NCBI RefSeq assembly: GCF_019977735.1
Contig: NZ_AP025018.1
Coordinates: 7,382,580-7,446,579, forward strand
DNA length: 64,000 nucleotides
Direction: 5' to 3'
Source: Calothrix sp. PCC 7716
GTDB lineage: Bacteria; Cyanobacteriota; Cyanobacteriia; Cyanobacteriales; Nostocaceae
A program made the translations under genes and the position numbers. Every line of letters begins with the position of its first letter. The first letter of the stretch is position 1. The notes beneath the pieces were generated by a model, which worked only from the letters and a program-made list of their open reading frames with translations, was not told where the DNA came from and did not search any database. Below are positions 55,798 to 63,720 of the stretch, one piece after another.

Positions 55798-58533
55798 ATG
55801 TCACGTCCTACGGTTGTTTTTCGTCCTACTGTTGTAATTGGGTTAGGTGGTACAGGTTATGAAGTTGTACTCAAGCTTAAAAAGCGCTTTATAGACGCTT
55901 ACGGTTATGTACCAGAAATTATTCGTTTTCTTTCGATTGATACTACCGAAAATATCAAAGAACGAGAAAAGTCACCAGATGGCAACAAGGTGATTTTAGA
56001 ACCGAATGAGCTTTATGCAATATCTGTAGCAAATCCAATACCTTACACACGTAACGATAATATTGCTGAATGGTGGCCTAAAGACATTCCAACATCTAGT
56101 TTAATCAGTGGCGCCGGACAAATTCGAGCGCGTGGAAGGTTAGCATTATTTGCGAAAGTGGGCGATATAAACGGTTTAATCGCTCAAGCAATTAACACTG
56201 TACGCGAAATTCGTACTTCATCACAAGCATTTTCAGACAACTTTCAAGTTTCCAACCGCGATGGTGTCGAGATTTTCATTGTTGGCAGTTTAGCTGGGGG
56301 AACAGGAAGTGGAACGTTTTTAGATATAGCATTTTTAGCTCGGCAATATCTCAATAGCTTCTCTAATATTACGGGAGTATTTGTTTTACCAAGAGTGTTT
56401 GCCAATCTTCCCCAAACTCATTTAGTCAAGTCAAACGCTTATGGCGCCCTCAAGGAAATCGAACACTTTTGGGGCTTGACACCATCCAATACTATTGAAA
56501 TTGACTACGGTGTAGCAAAGGTAAGAGCCGACCGTCCCCCGTTTGATGCTGTGTTTTTAATTGATGGTGTTAATAAAAAAGGAACTGTTGTTTCGCGTCC
56601 TGATGATTTGCAAAATTTAGTCGCAGATGGTTTATATGTCCAGATTGGTTCTCAAATAGGTTTAGATGCTGCTAACGTTGCCGATAATATTCGCGCTTAT
56701 TTAGCAACTGGTGAAAAAGTTCGAGGACGCAAAATAAATTACTGTAGTTTTGGCTTTGCTACTCTAACTCTGCCAGTACAACAGTATGAGCGAATGAAAC
56801 TAGAAGATGCTCAAAGCTTGCTTAAGAACGAATTGATGGCGCCGACACTCCCCCTTGATATAGATAGCGAAGTCGCACGTTTTCTGATCGACTCTAATTT
56901 GGCAGAAGCTGCTACTGTTTTAAATGCGTTGACAGAAAGTGAGCATGGAGGACAGTTTAAACAAGAGTTTAGAATTGGCGAAATGCGTTATGACCGTACA
57001 GCATTGCCAACAATAAAAGAACTCTACAAGCGTCAGTCAGACCAAATGGAGCAACGAGCAGCAAAAGAACTAATAGCAAATTTTTCTCGCTTAGAGCAAA
57101 TTACAACTGGCGCCATAGAAGCATGGTGGGAACGTGCTTTCAACCGTCCGAATGGTCTAGCTTATACTTTAAAATTTTTGACTCAACTTTACCCCAAACT
57201 TGATGAATTGCAGCAGAGTGTGCAGCGTAAGTCACAGGAAGCGCAATCTAGTTTTAATGCATTAAAATTAGAGCCGCAAGAAGAAAAAATTAAACAAGCA
57301 GCAGAAGCACTTTTCTCAAATAAAAATAATATTCAAGCAGCTTGCCAAAGATATAAAGAGCGTACTGACCAAAAATGGAAAATTTACCTACATTGGAAGC
57401 GATGTGACAAAGCTGCTGAACTTTACGGTATACTACGAGCGAAAATAGAAGAAATTAAGGAAAAGTGCCAACGTATTCACAGCAATCTAGATAAAGTTTA
57501 CCGAGATATAGAACAAAGTTATAGCGAAGTTAACCGTCAAGCAACTAACGATAATCCTTTTATTCACACAATTGCCCGCGTCAACTTGCAATCAAAGCGT
57601 CCTAAAATTAGTGGCGAAGACTTTATTCGTTGGTATCGAGAACAATCTCAAACTTTAACCAAGTGGTCAGATAAAAGAGCTACTGACGTTAAAAATGAAA
57701 TCGTGGCATTTTTAGACGAGATTTACCATCCACTCACTAATATGACTGTTGAGCAAGTTTTGGCAGATAGTAACCCAGAAGATGCGGGAGAAGATTTGCA
57801 ACAACTTGGCAGACTAGCAGTACCTCTATGGCAATACGACGATGCGGAAATACCCACTCAGCAGCAGCACATAATAACAGAGTTTTATTATTACGGAGTC
57901 GAAAGTAATAATACTATTTTTAGCAGTCCACCTCTTTCGAGTCGTTTACCAAAGGGAAGAACTAATCCTGCTTTTGTACCAACGGGTGAACCCCATAAGC
58001 TTACACTGTTTCGAGTTGAAATAGGTGTTCCATTATTTGCCTTTAATGGAATGAAGGATATGGAGCAAGCTTACCTAGACCCCAATAAAGTCTTCAAGCA
58101 CTTAGACCGTAATTGGACAAACCTTCCTAATTTAGTTCCACCGGAAGATGACGGAGGAGCGCTGCGCTGGTTTGCTTTAGCACTGGCGCCTGACATGTAT
58201 AAATTAATTGTTAACAAAAATAAAAAATACTTTGTCCATACAGAGCAAGCTCGAAAATTAGAAGATGGAATGTTGCTTTTGGGAGAAAATCGCAAATCAG
58301 CATTTAAAGCTTTCAAAAGCAACTTACCTCTAGTTAAGGAAATTGCAGACAAAGTTGAGCATATTATTACCCACAAAGACGAAGACACAGCTAAATCTAC
58401 TTTGTCGAATTACATTAATTATCTCAATCAGCGTTTAAGGGATGGTCAGGTTGATTCCCAAGTAAAAGAACAGGTAGAAATGGAAATTCAAGAAATAGAA
58501 ACATACCTAGAAGAATTAGATGTAATTAGCTAA
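55798..58533 (+). CDS. Large tubulin-like GTPase protein (Tubulin_2 family)
   Basis: 911 residues. The N-terminal third is a tubulin/FtsZ-like domain of the PF13809 type: VVIGLGGTGYEVVLKLK at the start, and the GTP-binding loop GSLAGGTGSGTFLD (residues 163-176). Further conserved parts are LPRVFANL (about 198-204), AYGALKEIE (214-222) and PPFDAVFLIDGVN (248-259). Residues about 420-640 are a long coiled-coil helical region. The C-terminal part has VEQVLADSN (651-659) and LTLFRVEIGVPLFAF (735-749). Family members are large bacterial proteins of unknown role, often beside vWA proteins. It is preceded by a strong GAGAGGA ribosome site and a vWA/FHA-like membrane protein, and followed by two paralogous half-size genes. 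The set suggests a GTPase assembly at the membrane. Confidence 0.85.
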   Translation: MSRPTVVFRPTVVIGLGGTGYEVVLKLKKRFIDAYGYVPEIIRFLSIDTTENIKEREKSPDGNKVILEPNELYAISVANPIPYTRNDNIAEWWPKDIPTSSLISGAGQIRARGRLALFAKVGDINGLIAQAINTVREIRTSSQAFSDNFQVSNRDGVEIFIVGSLAGGTGSGTFLDIAFLARQYLNSFSNITGVFVLPRVFANLPQTHLVKSNAYGALKEIEHFWGLTPSNTIEIDYGVAKVRADRPPFDAVFLIDGVNKKGTVVSRPDDLQNLVADGLYVQIGSQIGLDAANVADNIRAYLATGEKVRGRKINYCSFGFATLTLPVQQYERMKLEDAQSLLKNELMAPTLPLDIDSEVARFLIDSNLAEAATVLNALTESEHGGQFKQEFRIGEMRYDRTALPTIKELYKRQSDQMEQRAAKELIANFSRLEQITTGAIEAWWERAFNRPNGLAYTLKFLTQLYPKLDELQQSVQRKSQEAQSSFNALKLEPQEEKIKQAAEALFSNKNNIQAACQRYKERTDQKWKIYLHWKRCDKAAELYGILRAKIEEIKEKCQRIHSNLDKVYRDIEQSYSEVNRQATNDNPFIHTIARVNLQSKRPKISGEDFIRWYREQSQTLTKWSDKRATDVKNEIVAFLDEIYHPLTNMTVEQVLADSNPEDAGEDLQQLGRLAVPLWQYDDAEIPTQQQHIITEFYYYGVESNNTIFSSPPLSSRLPKGRTNPAFVPTGEPHKLTLFRVEIGVPLFAFNGMKDMEQAYLDPNKVFKHLDRNWTNLPNLVPPEDDGGALRWFALALAPDMYKLIVNKNKKYFVHTEQARKLEDGMLLLGENRKSAFKAFKSNLPLVKEIADKVEHIITHKDEDTAKSTLSNYINYLNQRLRDGQVDSQVKEQVEMEIQEIETYLEELDVIS

Positions 58534-58566
58534 CCTTACTTACCTAAAACTCTCTTAACTCTTCTT

Positions 58567-58596
58567 ACCTTTGTGACCTTTGTGACCTTTGTGGTT
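58567..58596. repeat. Tandem tttgtgacc repeat
   Basis: The 9-base unit tttgtgacc is repeated three times, in the 77-base gap between the tubulin-like gene and the next gene, ending tttgtggttt. Confidence 0.8.
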
Positions 58597-58610
58597 TAAT
58601 TTTCATTCCC

Positions 58611-59354
58611 ATGCCAAAACCAACAATTTTACTAGCACTCGACCCCCGTAGTGCCGCATTTTGTGCAGCCATTAAGCGGCAACTCCAAACATCAAGCACA
58701 ATTCAAAGCAGTTTAATACAGACTTATACCCTAAATTGGGACGGACAAGCTTTTAGCTTTAGTCCTGAATTAAACCAATTCGCTGACACAAGTTTTAACC
58801 TTGCACAAACTCATAGTAAAACTTCTGTCTCTCAAATCCGTACTTCCTTCACCCAAGCTGCTAGTAAACTCCAAACCGAACTAATTAATTTAATCAAATC
58901 AGCAAATCAATCTCCCGAAGCTATTGCAGCAAAACGCCAAGGACTAGAAATTAGCAGCGCACATCAAATATATCTGATGCTGTCAGCCAGTAATCATCTA
59001 GCTAGGGGAGTCGTTTTTGAGCTAGTACGTTTGATTCGCTGGTTATTTAGTACGTATTCTCCAGATATACCCTACAGTTTAGAAGCTTTACTATTATTAC
59101 CAGGATTATTTGCCGAAGTCACAACTGCTGATTACAGTGCAGCATATGGACTCCTCAAAGAGTTAGATTACAAAATGAACATTGGAGTTGTAGTTGCAGC
59201 TAGTCAAAGAGCTACTCCCTTCGATAATTGCTGGCTAATTGATGGACGCATTGGTGAACTTAAAGATAATTTAAGTAGCTATGCTGATACTTTTGCAGGT
59301 TTTCTGACTGTTGAGGCGAGCAAGCAAAAACAATTTATTCCGAAACTAGATTGA
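58611..59354 (+). CDS. Degenerate tubulin-like domain protein (N-half paralogue)
   Basis: 247 residues. I do not know a named family, but by eye it follows the N-terminal domain of the upstream tubulin-like protein: LLPGLFAEV (162-170) matches VLPRVFANL, AAYGLLKELD (177-186) matches NAYGALKEIE, and TPFDNCWLIDG (202-212) matches PPFDAVFLIDG. Where the large protein has GGTGSG, this one has SASNHLARG (125-133), so the GTP loop is lost. It also has a different N-terminus (PTILLALDPRSAAFCA in place of VVIGLGGTGYE). It is thus a likely pseudo-GTPase partner. The next gene overlaps by four bases (TTGA). The assignment is my own alignment and needs checking by structure or profile. Confidence 0.6.
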   Translation: MPKPTILLALDPRSAAFCAAIKRQLQTSSTIQSSLIQTYTLNWDGQAFSFSPELNQFADTSFNLAQTHSKTSVSQIRTSFTQAASKLQTELINLIKSANQSPEAIAAKRQGLEISSAHQIYLMLSASNHLARGVVFELVRLIRWLFSTYSPDIPYSLEALLLLPGLFAEVTTADYSAAYGLLKELDYKMNIGVVVAASQRATPFDNCWLIDGRIGELKDNLSSYADTFAGFLTVEASKQKQFIPKLD

Positions 59355-60247
59355 CTGTTTTAACTGATACTGATATTGATGCATACTATCAAAATTTCCT
59401 AGCATCAAATTCAACAGATAAATTTACTCAAGAAAAAGTTAGTCGCTCTCAGTCATGGAAAATATCTGCCGAAGACTTTAAAAACCAGCTCATCCCATTT
59501 GCTCAGAAACAGTTTGAGCAGCTAAGTAATTTGTCAATAGGCGAAGTATTAAAAAAATCAGATTTAATTTCGGCAAATACTGCCACCTTGCGTTTAAATC
59601 AGCTTCATGATAGTGCTAACCTGTTACTCCGACTTCAAGATATTGATACAAACTTAAACCCAACTTCTCAACGTGAAACAAATCTTTGGGTGGCGCCGAA
59701 AGATAAAGAGCAAATTTTTGGACATTACAGTCGCTTAAGTAGAACTTTAACAGCTTTAGAAGCAGAAGACGAGCTACGGTTATGCATTTTAACTCGTTCT
59801 TTGGGCTTTCCAGCTTATTTTCTCAGTAAAATTGAGTTTTATCGAGACTGCTATGAACGCGCGCAAAGCGAACAAAAAGAGTCAGATGAGCTAGACAATA
59901 TACCTGATTTAATACCAGATGAAATTGGTTCAAATCGTGAGTTTATATTAGCTTATTCTACCTTAATGTTAGCAATTGCTCTAAATATGATATCTCAATC
60001 TCAAGGAGAATATAAATTCAAAGGTCAATTGCTAGGTGAAGAGCGAGAACAAATCGCCTTAGCTTTAGCAACCGAGTTTACCTTTCAAGAGCTATATGAG
60101 GAAATTAGAGAAAGTATAGAAGCATTTGAACATGACTTGATTTACCAAAATTTACATAAATTAGGTGATACTTTAGCAAATGATTTAACTCGTAATGAGC
60201 GTAAAATATTAGATAATTTGAAGAAGGAGTATAATCCTTTGAATTAG
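59351..60247 (+). CDS. C-terminal-half paralogue of the tubulin-like protein
   Basis: 298 residues from a TTG that overlaps the previous stop, so it is translationally coupled. Mostly helical and acidic; no motif known to me. By eye, IGEVLKKSD (63-71) followed by LRLNQLHDSANLLLRL matches VEQVLADSN and LQQLGRLAVPLWQY of the large tubulin-like protein (651-680), and LRLCILTRSLGFPAYFLS (142-159) matches LTLFRVEIGVPLFAFNG (735-751); the order is kept. With the 247-residue gene it therefore makes a second, split tubulin-like protein without the central coiled coil and GTP loop. A HYSRLSRTL segment (125-133) and a long C-terminal helix pair are extra. Role unknown; probably an assembly partner. Confidence 0.6.
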   Translation: MTVLTDTDIDAYYQNFLASNSTDKFTQEKVSRSQSWKISAEDFKNQLIPFAQKQFEQLSNLSIGEVLKKSDLISANTATLRLNQLHDSANLLLRLQDIDTNLNPTSQRETNLWVAPKDKEQIFGHYSRLSRTLTALEAEDELRLCILTRSLGFPAYFLSKIEFYRDCYERAQSEQKESDELDNIPDLIPDEIGSNREFILAYSTLMLAIALNMISQSQGEYKFKGQLLGEEREQIALALATEFTFQELYEEIRESIEAFEHDLIYQNLHKLGDTLANDLTRNERKILDNLKKEYNPLN

Positions 60248-60261
60248 GAAAAATAGATAGG

Positions 60262-60290
60262 GACGGGCAGGGATGCCCATCCCACAATAC
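60262..60290. repeat. Dispersed gacgggcagggatgcccatc repeat
   Basis: One forward copy ending in cccacaat just after the 298-residue gene; same family as 18, 22191, 24834 and 28699. Confidence 0.8.
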
Positions 60291-60311
60291 TTTAAGTTAC
60301 TTTCTTATTTA

Positions 60312-60564
60312 TTATTTATGACGACGTAATATAGAGTTGATAGTTGCTTTGTATTCTCCGCCCTGTGCTTCAAACCAAGCTATTACATCAGGGTCAAGCT
60401 GCACGCTTATTTTTTGCTTGAGCAACAGGAATCCTTAATATAGCCTTATTAAAAAATTCATCTGTTAATGGTGGAATGTCACTATAATCAATATCATCAT
60501 CAGACATTGACTCTAATGCTTCCCAATTAGTACGAGAGGTACTTTTCAAATTTTTGTCGCTCAT
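60312..60564 (-). pseudogene. BrnA-type antitoxin, frameshifted
   Basis: From the ATG at 60564: MSDKNLKSTSRTNWEALESM, then PPLTDEFFNKAILRIPVAQAK, typical of BrnA-family antitoxins, DNA-binding partners of BrnT toxins. The open frame stops early (NKRAA), but after removing one A from an A-run (60410-60416 region) the frame continues with SVQLDPDVIAWFEAQGGEYK and ATINSILRRHK to a TAA at 60312, the ribbon-helix-helix end of the family. So the gene is complete except for a one-base insertion, either a real mutation or a sequence error in the homopolymer. The brnT gene upstream is only a fragment. Confidence 0.75.
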
Positions 60565-60650
60565 ATCGATTTGCCTTGCGTGCTGAAATAATTCGGATAA
60601 TATTTTCCTGTCTTTCTGTCCAAACAACTACTGCTACACCGTTAACATCT
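60527..60650 (-). pseudogene. BrnT-type toxin, C-terminal fragment
   Basis: On the minus strand before brnA, a frame reads VAVVVWTERQENIIRIISAR then KANRYERQKFEKYLSY and a TAA (60527-60529), the C-terminal end of BrnT ribonuclease toxins (xxxERxxxIRIISARKAxxxER). It overlaps the brnA start by about 38 bases, as usual in brnTA operons. Upstream the sequence changes to a cacaggcaggatgcctgtg repeat, so the N-terminal two thirds are gone. The toxin is dead. Confidence 0.7.
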
Positions 60651-60681
60651 CACTGCACAGGCAGGATGCCTGTGCTACAAC
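60651..60681. repeat. Palindrome cacaggcaggatgcctgtg at the brnT break
   Basis: Perfect 19-base palindrome, related to the element at 3611-3712. It sits exactly where the brnT homology ends. Confidence 0.8.
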
Positions 60682-60686
60682 ATCTA

Positions 60687-62033
60687 CTATAAAGTATAAG
60701 TAAAATTATCTACCAACATTCCCGGCGCCATATTACCCCCTAGTTGTCGCGAGTCATAAGTACCAACTTCGGGAATAAATTCTTGGAAGTTAGTAAAATC
60801 AACTAAATTTTCACCCCAAAATTTATACAGAGTCTCATCAAAGCGCAAATTCTCAATAGGCGCCACAATTTCGCCATTTTCTACCCAAAAGCAAGCATAG
60901 CGAGTCATTCCAGTAATACGACCAGTAGGTAAGTCACTCCAGTTTAAATAGTGCAAATTAGATACATATAAACCTGTACCTAACTGAGTAAGAATGTCAT
61001 CAAAACTAAGATTTCCAGGACATATTTCTGGAGAACGTAATGACTCGTTATTATTGGCGCCGTTAGCTACTTTGTCATATTCTTTAGCAGTACGGGAATT
61101 TACAAGTGTCGAAGCCAAAGTACCTTTTTCGATAACATATAATTCAGGCGCTGCCATTTCACCTAACTCATTAAATCGTGGTACTAAGCCAAGCTGAAAG
61201 TTTTCTTTAAGATTCAATAACGGAGAAAGTTGTTTTTCACCGCGCCATAATAAAGCTAGAGAACTATGTCCCTGTTGAATATCCGCTTCACTAACTCCAC
61301 CCCATGACAGCATTGATATTAAATCGGAAACTGCTGCAGGAGCAAAATAGGTTCTATATTCTCCTCTTGGTAATTCTTTTGGTGGATGCGCGAGCAATTT
61401 TAACTGTTTTTTCGCATCATTGATTTTTGCTATATAACCATTATCATCCCATTTACTGCCTGCGTAAAAACCTTTTACAGCTTGTCCTTCCGAACTAAAA
61501 ATCGAGTAGTCTAAAGTAAACGAATCTGTAACAAACCAGTGTTTTTGCCCGCAGGAATCAGCATATCCCTTAATAACTATACCACCTGCATAAATACCTG
61601 TAAAATCTAATTCAGAAACAGGCGCCAATATAGTTGATACAACCATATCTAATTCTAATAGCTTACCAGTATTAACTTCACTACTAGTATTATTACCTGA
61701 CGGCAACACTAAATAAGGGTCAATTGGTAAATAAGGTAATTCTTCACGCAATTCTAATAAAGCAGCGTAGGCAGTTTGCCAATCAATTTCCCAGTTTCCT
61801 GTAAACGGAAAGTGACGATAGCAAGTGCGCTGATTATCCATTAAAGTAAGTTGAACATAGCCATCAGCAACACTACCAGTTTGGCGAACTTTCGCATTAT
61901 TAAAACGAGTAAATTGACTACGCTCACTGCTTAATTTAACAGTGAATGCCTCGCTCTCTAATTTCTTAGCTATTAGTGTTTCAACTAACTTATTAAAGCT
62001 TGTTTCTAAAGTAGATAGTTCCGAGATACTCAT
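60687..62033 (-). CDS. PmbA/TldE-like subunit of the TldD/TldE protease
   Basis: 448 residues of the PmbA/TldD family, the non-catalytic TldE-like type: no HExxxH is present. Typical parts are an N-terminal alpha/beta region (FTVKLSSERSQFTRFNNAKVRQTG), the middle TYFAPAAVSDLISMLSW, and the C-terminal GLYVSNLHYLNWSDLPTGRITGMTRYACFWVENGEIVAPIENLRF, where the last enters the catalytic cleft of TldD. TldD/TldE complexes degrade unfolded peptides and mature small peptides and toxins such as microcins. It follows tldD on the same strand with an 82-base gap holding two palindromes. Very likely co-transcribed. Confidence 0.88.
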   Translation of the reverse strand: MSISELSTLETSFNKLVETLIAKKLESEAFTVKLSSERSQFTRFNNAKVRQTGSVADGYVQLTLMDNQRTCYRHFPFTGNWEIDWQTAYAALLELREELPYLPIDPYLVLPSGNNTSSEVNTGKLLELDMVVSTILAPVSELDFTGIYAGGIVIKGYADSCGQKHWFVTDSFTLDYSIFSSEGQAVKGFYAGSKWDDNGYIAKINDAKKQLKLLAHPPKELPRGEYRTYFAPAAVSDLISMLSWGGVSEADIQQGHSSLALLWRGEKQLSPLLNLKENFQLGLVPRFNELGEMAAPELYVIEKGTLASTLVNSRTAKEYDKVANGANNNESLRSPEICPGNLSFDDILTQLGTGLYVSNLHYLNWSDLPTGRITGMTRYACFWVENGEIVAPIENLRFDETLYKFWGENLVDFTNFQEFIPEVGTYDSRQLGGNMAPGMLVDNFTYTL

Positions 62034-62064
62034 GGGTTAATTTAATTAAGAATTAAGAATTATT

Positions 62065-62121
62065 GTAGGGTGGGCATTGCCCACCAAAACCCGAATGTGG
62101 TGGGCATTGCCCACCTTACGC
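62065..62121. repeat. Two gtgggcattgcccacc palindromes between pmbA-like and tldD-like genes
   Basis: Copies at 62065-62085 and 62096-62121. The stop codon of the tldD-like gene (TAA on the minus strand) is formed by the edge of the second copy (ccttacgcacc). Confidence 0.85.
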
Positions 62122-63558
62122 ACCTCCACCAAAGACTTCAACCGAAGCAAACACACAAACAGGAGATCCATGTCCTACCCATATTGCCTGATTTGGTTCA
62201 CCTTTGCCGCAAAATGGAGTGCCATACATTTCCCAAGTTGGGGCGCCACCTACCTTAGATAAACTTCCCCAAAATTCCGGAGTGGTCGCGCGATAGTTAG
62301 GATTACGAAGCGTTTTGGTTAATTTACCATTCTCAATGAGCTTGGCATACTCACAGCCAAACTGGAATTTATAACGACGGTCGTCTATCGACCAAGAACG
62401 GTTCGATTCCATGTAAACGCCATGTTCGATATCTTTGATAACATCATCAAATGTACCTTCACCCGGTTCCAAATTCAAATTTGCCATGCGGTCAATTGCT
62501 GGACGGTTCCATGAACATGCACGCGCGCAAGCAACACCAGGAATACCCGCTCGTGCTTGACTTTCTAAACTACCTACACCTCGTTGCAGTACTCCTTCCT
62601 TAATTAAATACTCCCGTGTAGCAACGGCGCCTGTATCATCAAAAGCATAACTAGCTATTTCACCTGGAACAGTTGGGTCAAAGGTGATATTCATCAACTT
62701 AGAACCATAGACCAAATTACCAAAATCGCTTTTCTTAACAAAACTACCACCTGCGTAATTACGTTCATCCCCTAATATTCGGTCAATTTCTAGCGGGTGC
62801 CCTACACTTTCGTGAATTTGTAGCATCATTTGGTCAGGCGCCAAAACTAGATTAGTACGAATATCAGGACACTCTTCGGCGCCAAGTAATTCGATAGCTT
62901 CCTCACCAATACGCTGTACACGATGCCAAAGCTTATCATCTTGAAAACGTTCTAATCCACCTTGATATGTATGTGCTTGCCAACCGTTACTAGTACGCTG
63001 TTGAACTACTCCATTATCTTGGGCAGTTGTACCATAATACGTACTAATAAATAGAAATTTTTGATATACTTCGGAACCGTTGCTGCTGACAAACCAAGTT
63101 TCTCTGTCAGTAGTAACTACTTCTGCAACAGTTTGAACTATTTTGTCGCTAACTTTGAGAGTTTTGCAGGTACGGACGAGTATATCATTGATTTCTCCAG
63201 AACCGATTGCATCAAACGGCTGTGTATAAGGAGAAACATATTCACCTACCACCTTTGGACGCGCGGTTGTAGGTGCAAATTTATATACCGACCATTGTTG
63301 TGCTGAACGAGCTTGTTTGTATGCAGTTTCTGCCGCTAATTGTAAAGCATCATGTTGTAAAGAATTTGTTGCAGCATAACCAATACAGCCATCAACTAAA
63401 ACTTCAACCATTGCTCCAAGAGTGTTTGATTTGCCATTGCGCTGTGGTATTCCGTCACGAACATTCCGCGTAGCAGATGTATCTTTTACTGCTCTAATAC
63501 CAACCCAATCAGCGGCAATATCTATATTGTTTATTGCTTTTGTTAGTTCAATTAACAT
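62116..63558 (-). CDS. TldD-like metalloprotease
   Basis: 480 residues of the TldD family, catalytic subunit: zinc-binding HExxxH in QIHESVGHPLEIDRILGDE (about residues 243-262) followed further on by the third ligand region (GIPGVACARACSWNRPAIDRM). The N-terminal IELTKAINNIDIAADWVGIR and the C-terminal GCEYAKLIENGKLTKTLRNPNYR are the usual frame. It pairs with the PmbA/TldE-like protein encoded just downstream. In bacteria the pair digests small peptides and processes peptide antibiotics or CcdA. The C-terminal residues (VFGGGA) end in a palindromic repeat, which supplies the stop codon. Four GGCGCC sites are in or beside the gene. Confidence 0.9.
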   Translation of the reverse strand: MLIELTKAINNIDIAADWVGIRAVKDTSATRNVRDGIPQRNGKSNTLGAMVEVLVDGCIGYAATNSLQHDALQLAAETAYKQARSAQQWSVYKFAPTTARPKVVGEYVSPYTQPFDAIGSGEINDILVRTCKTLKVSDKIVQTVAEVVTTDRETWFVSSNGSEVYQKFLFISTYYGTTAQDNGVVQQRTSNGWQAHTYQGGLERFQDDKLWHRVQRIGEEAIELLGAEECPDIRTNLVLAPDQMMLQIHESVGHPLEIDRILGDERNYAGGSFVKKSDFGNLVYGSKLMNITFDPTVPGEIASYAFDDTGAVATREYLIKEGVLQRGVGSLESQARAGIPGVACARACSWNRPAIDRMANLNLEPGEGTFDDVIKDIEHGVYMESNRSWSIDDRRYKFQFGCEYAKLIENGKLTKTLRNPNYRATTPEFWGSLSKVGGAPTWEMYGTPFCGKGEPNQAIWVGHGSPVCVFASVEVFGGGA

Positions 63559-63667
63559 ATCAATTTATTAATTTAAGTAAATAACTATTCTTGGCGCCGA
63601 CTTATTTCCATAAGTAACAACATAAGTGCTTTTATCAAAAGTAGCAGAATTTGGCAACAAATTATGA

Positions 63668-63720
63668 ACAGATGTAACGGATAATATTTCTGTTACATCC
63701 GTTACATCCGTTACATCCGG
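63668..63720. repeat. Tandem ttacatccg repeat at the cysS end
   Basis: After agatgtaacggataatatttc the 9-base unit ttacatccg (gttacatccgttacatccgttacatccgg) occurs three times in direct order, partly inverted to gatgtaacgg at 63671. It is related to 27394-27500. The cysS stop codon (TAA, minus) is the first base triplet of the last unit. Confidence 0.85.
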
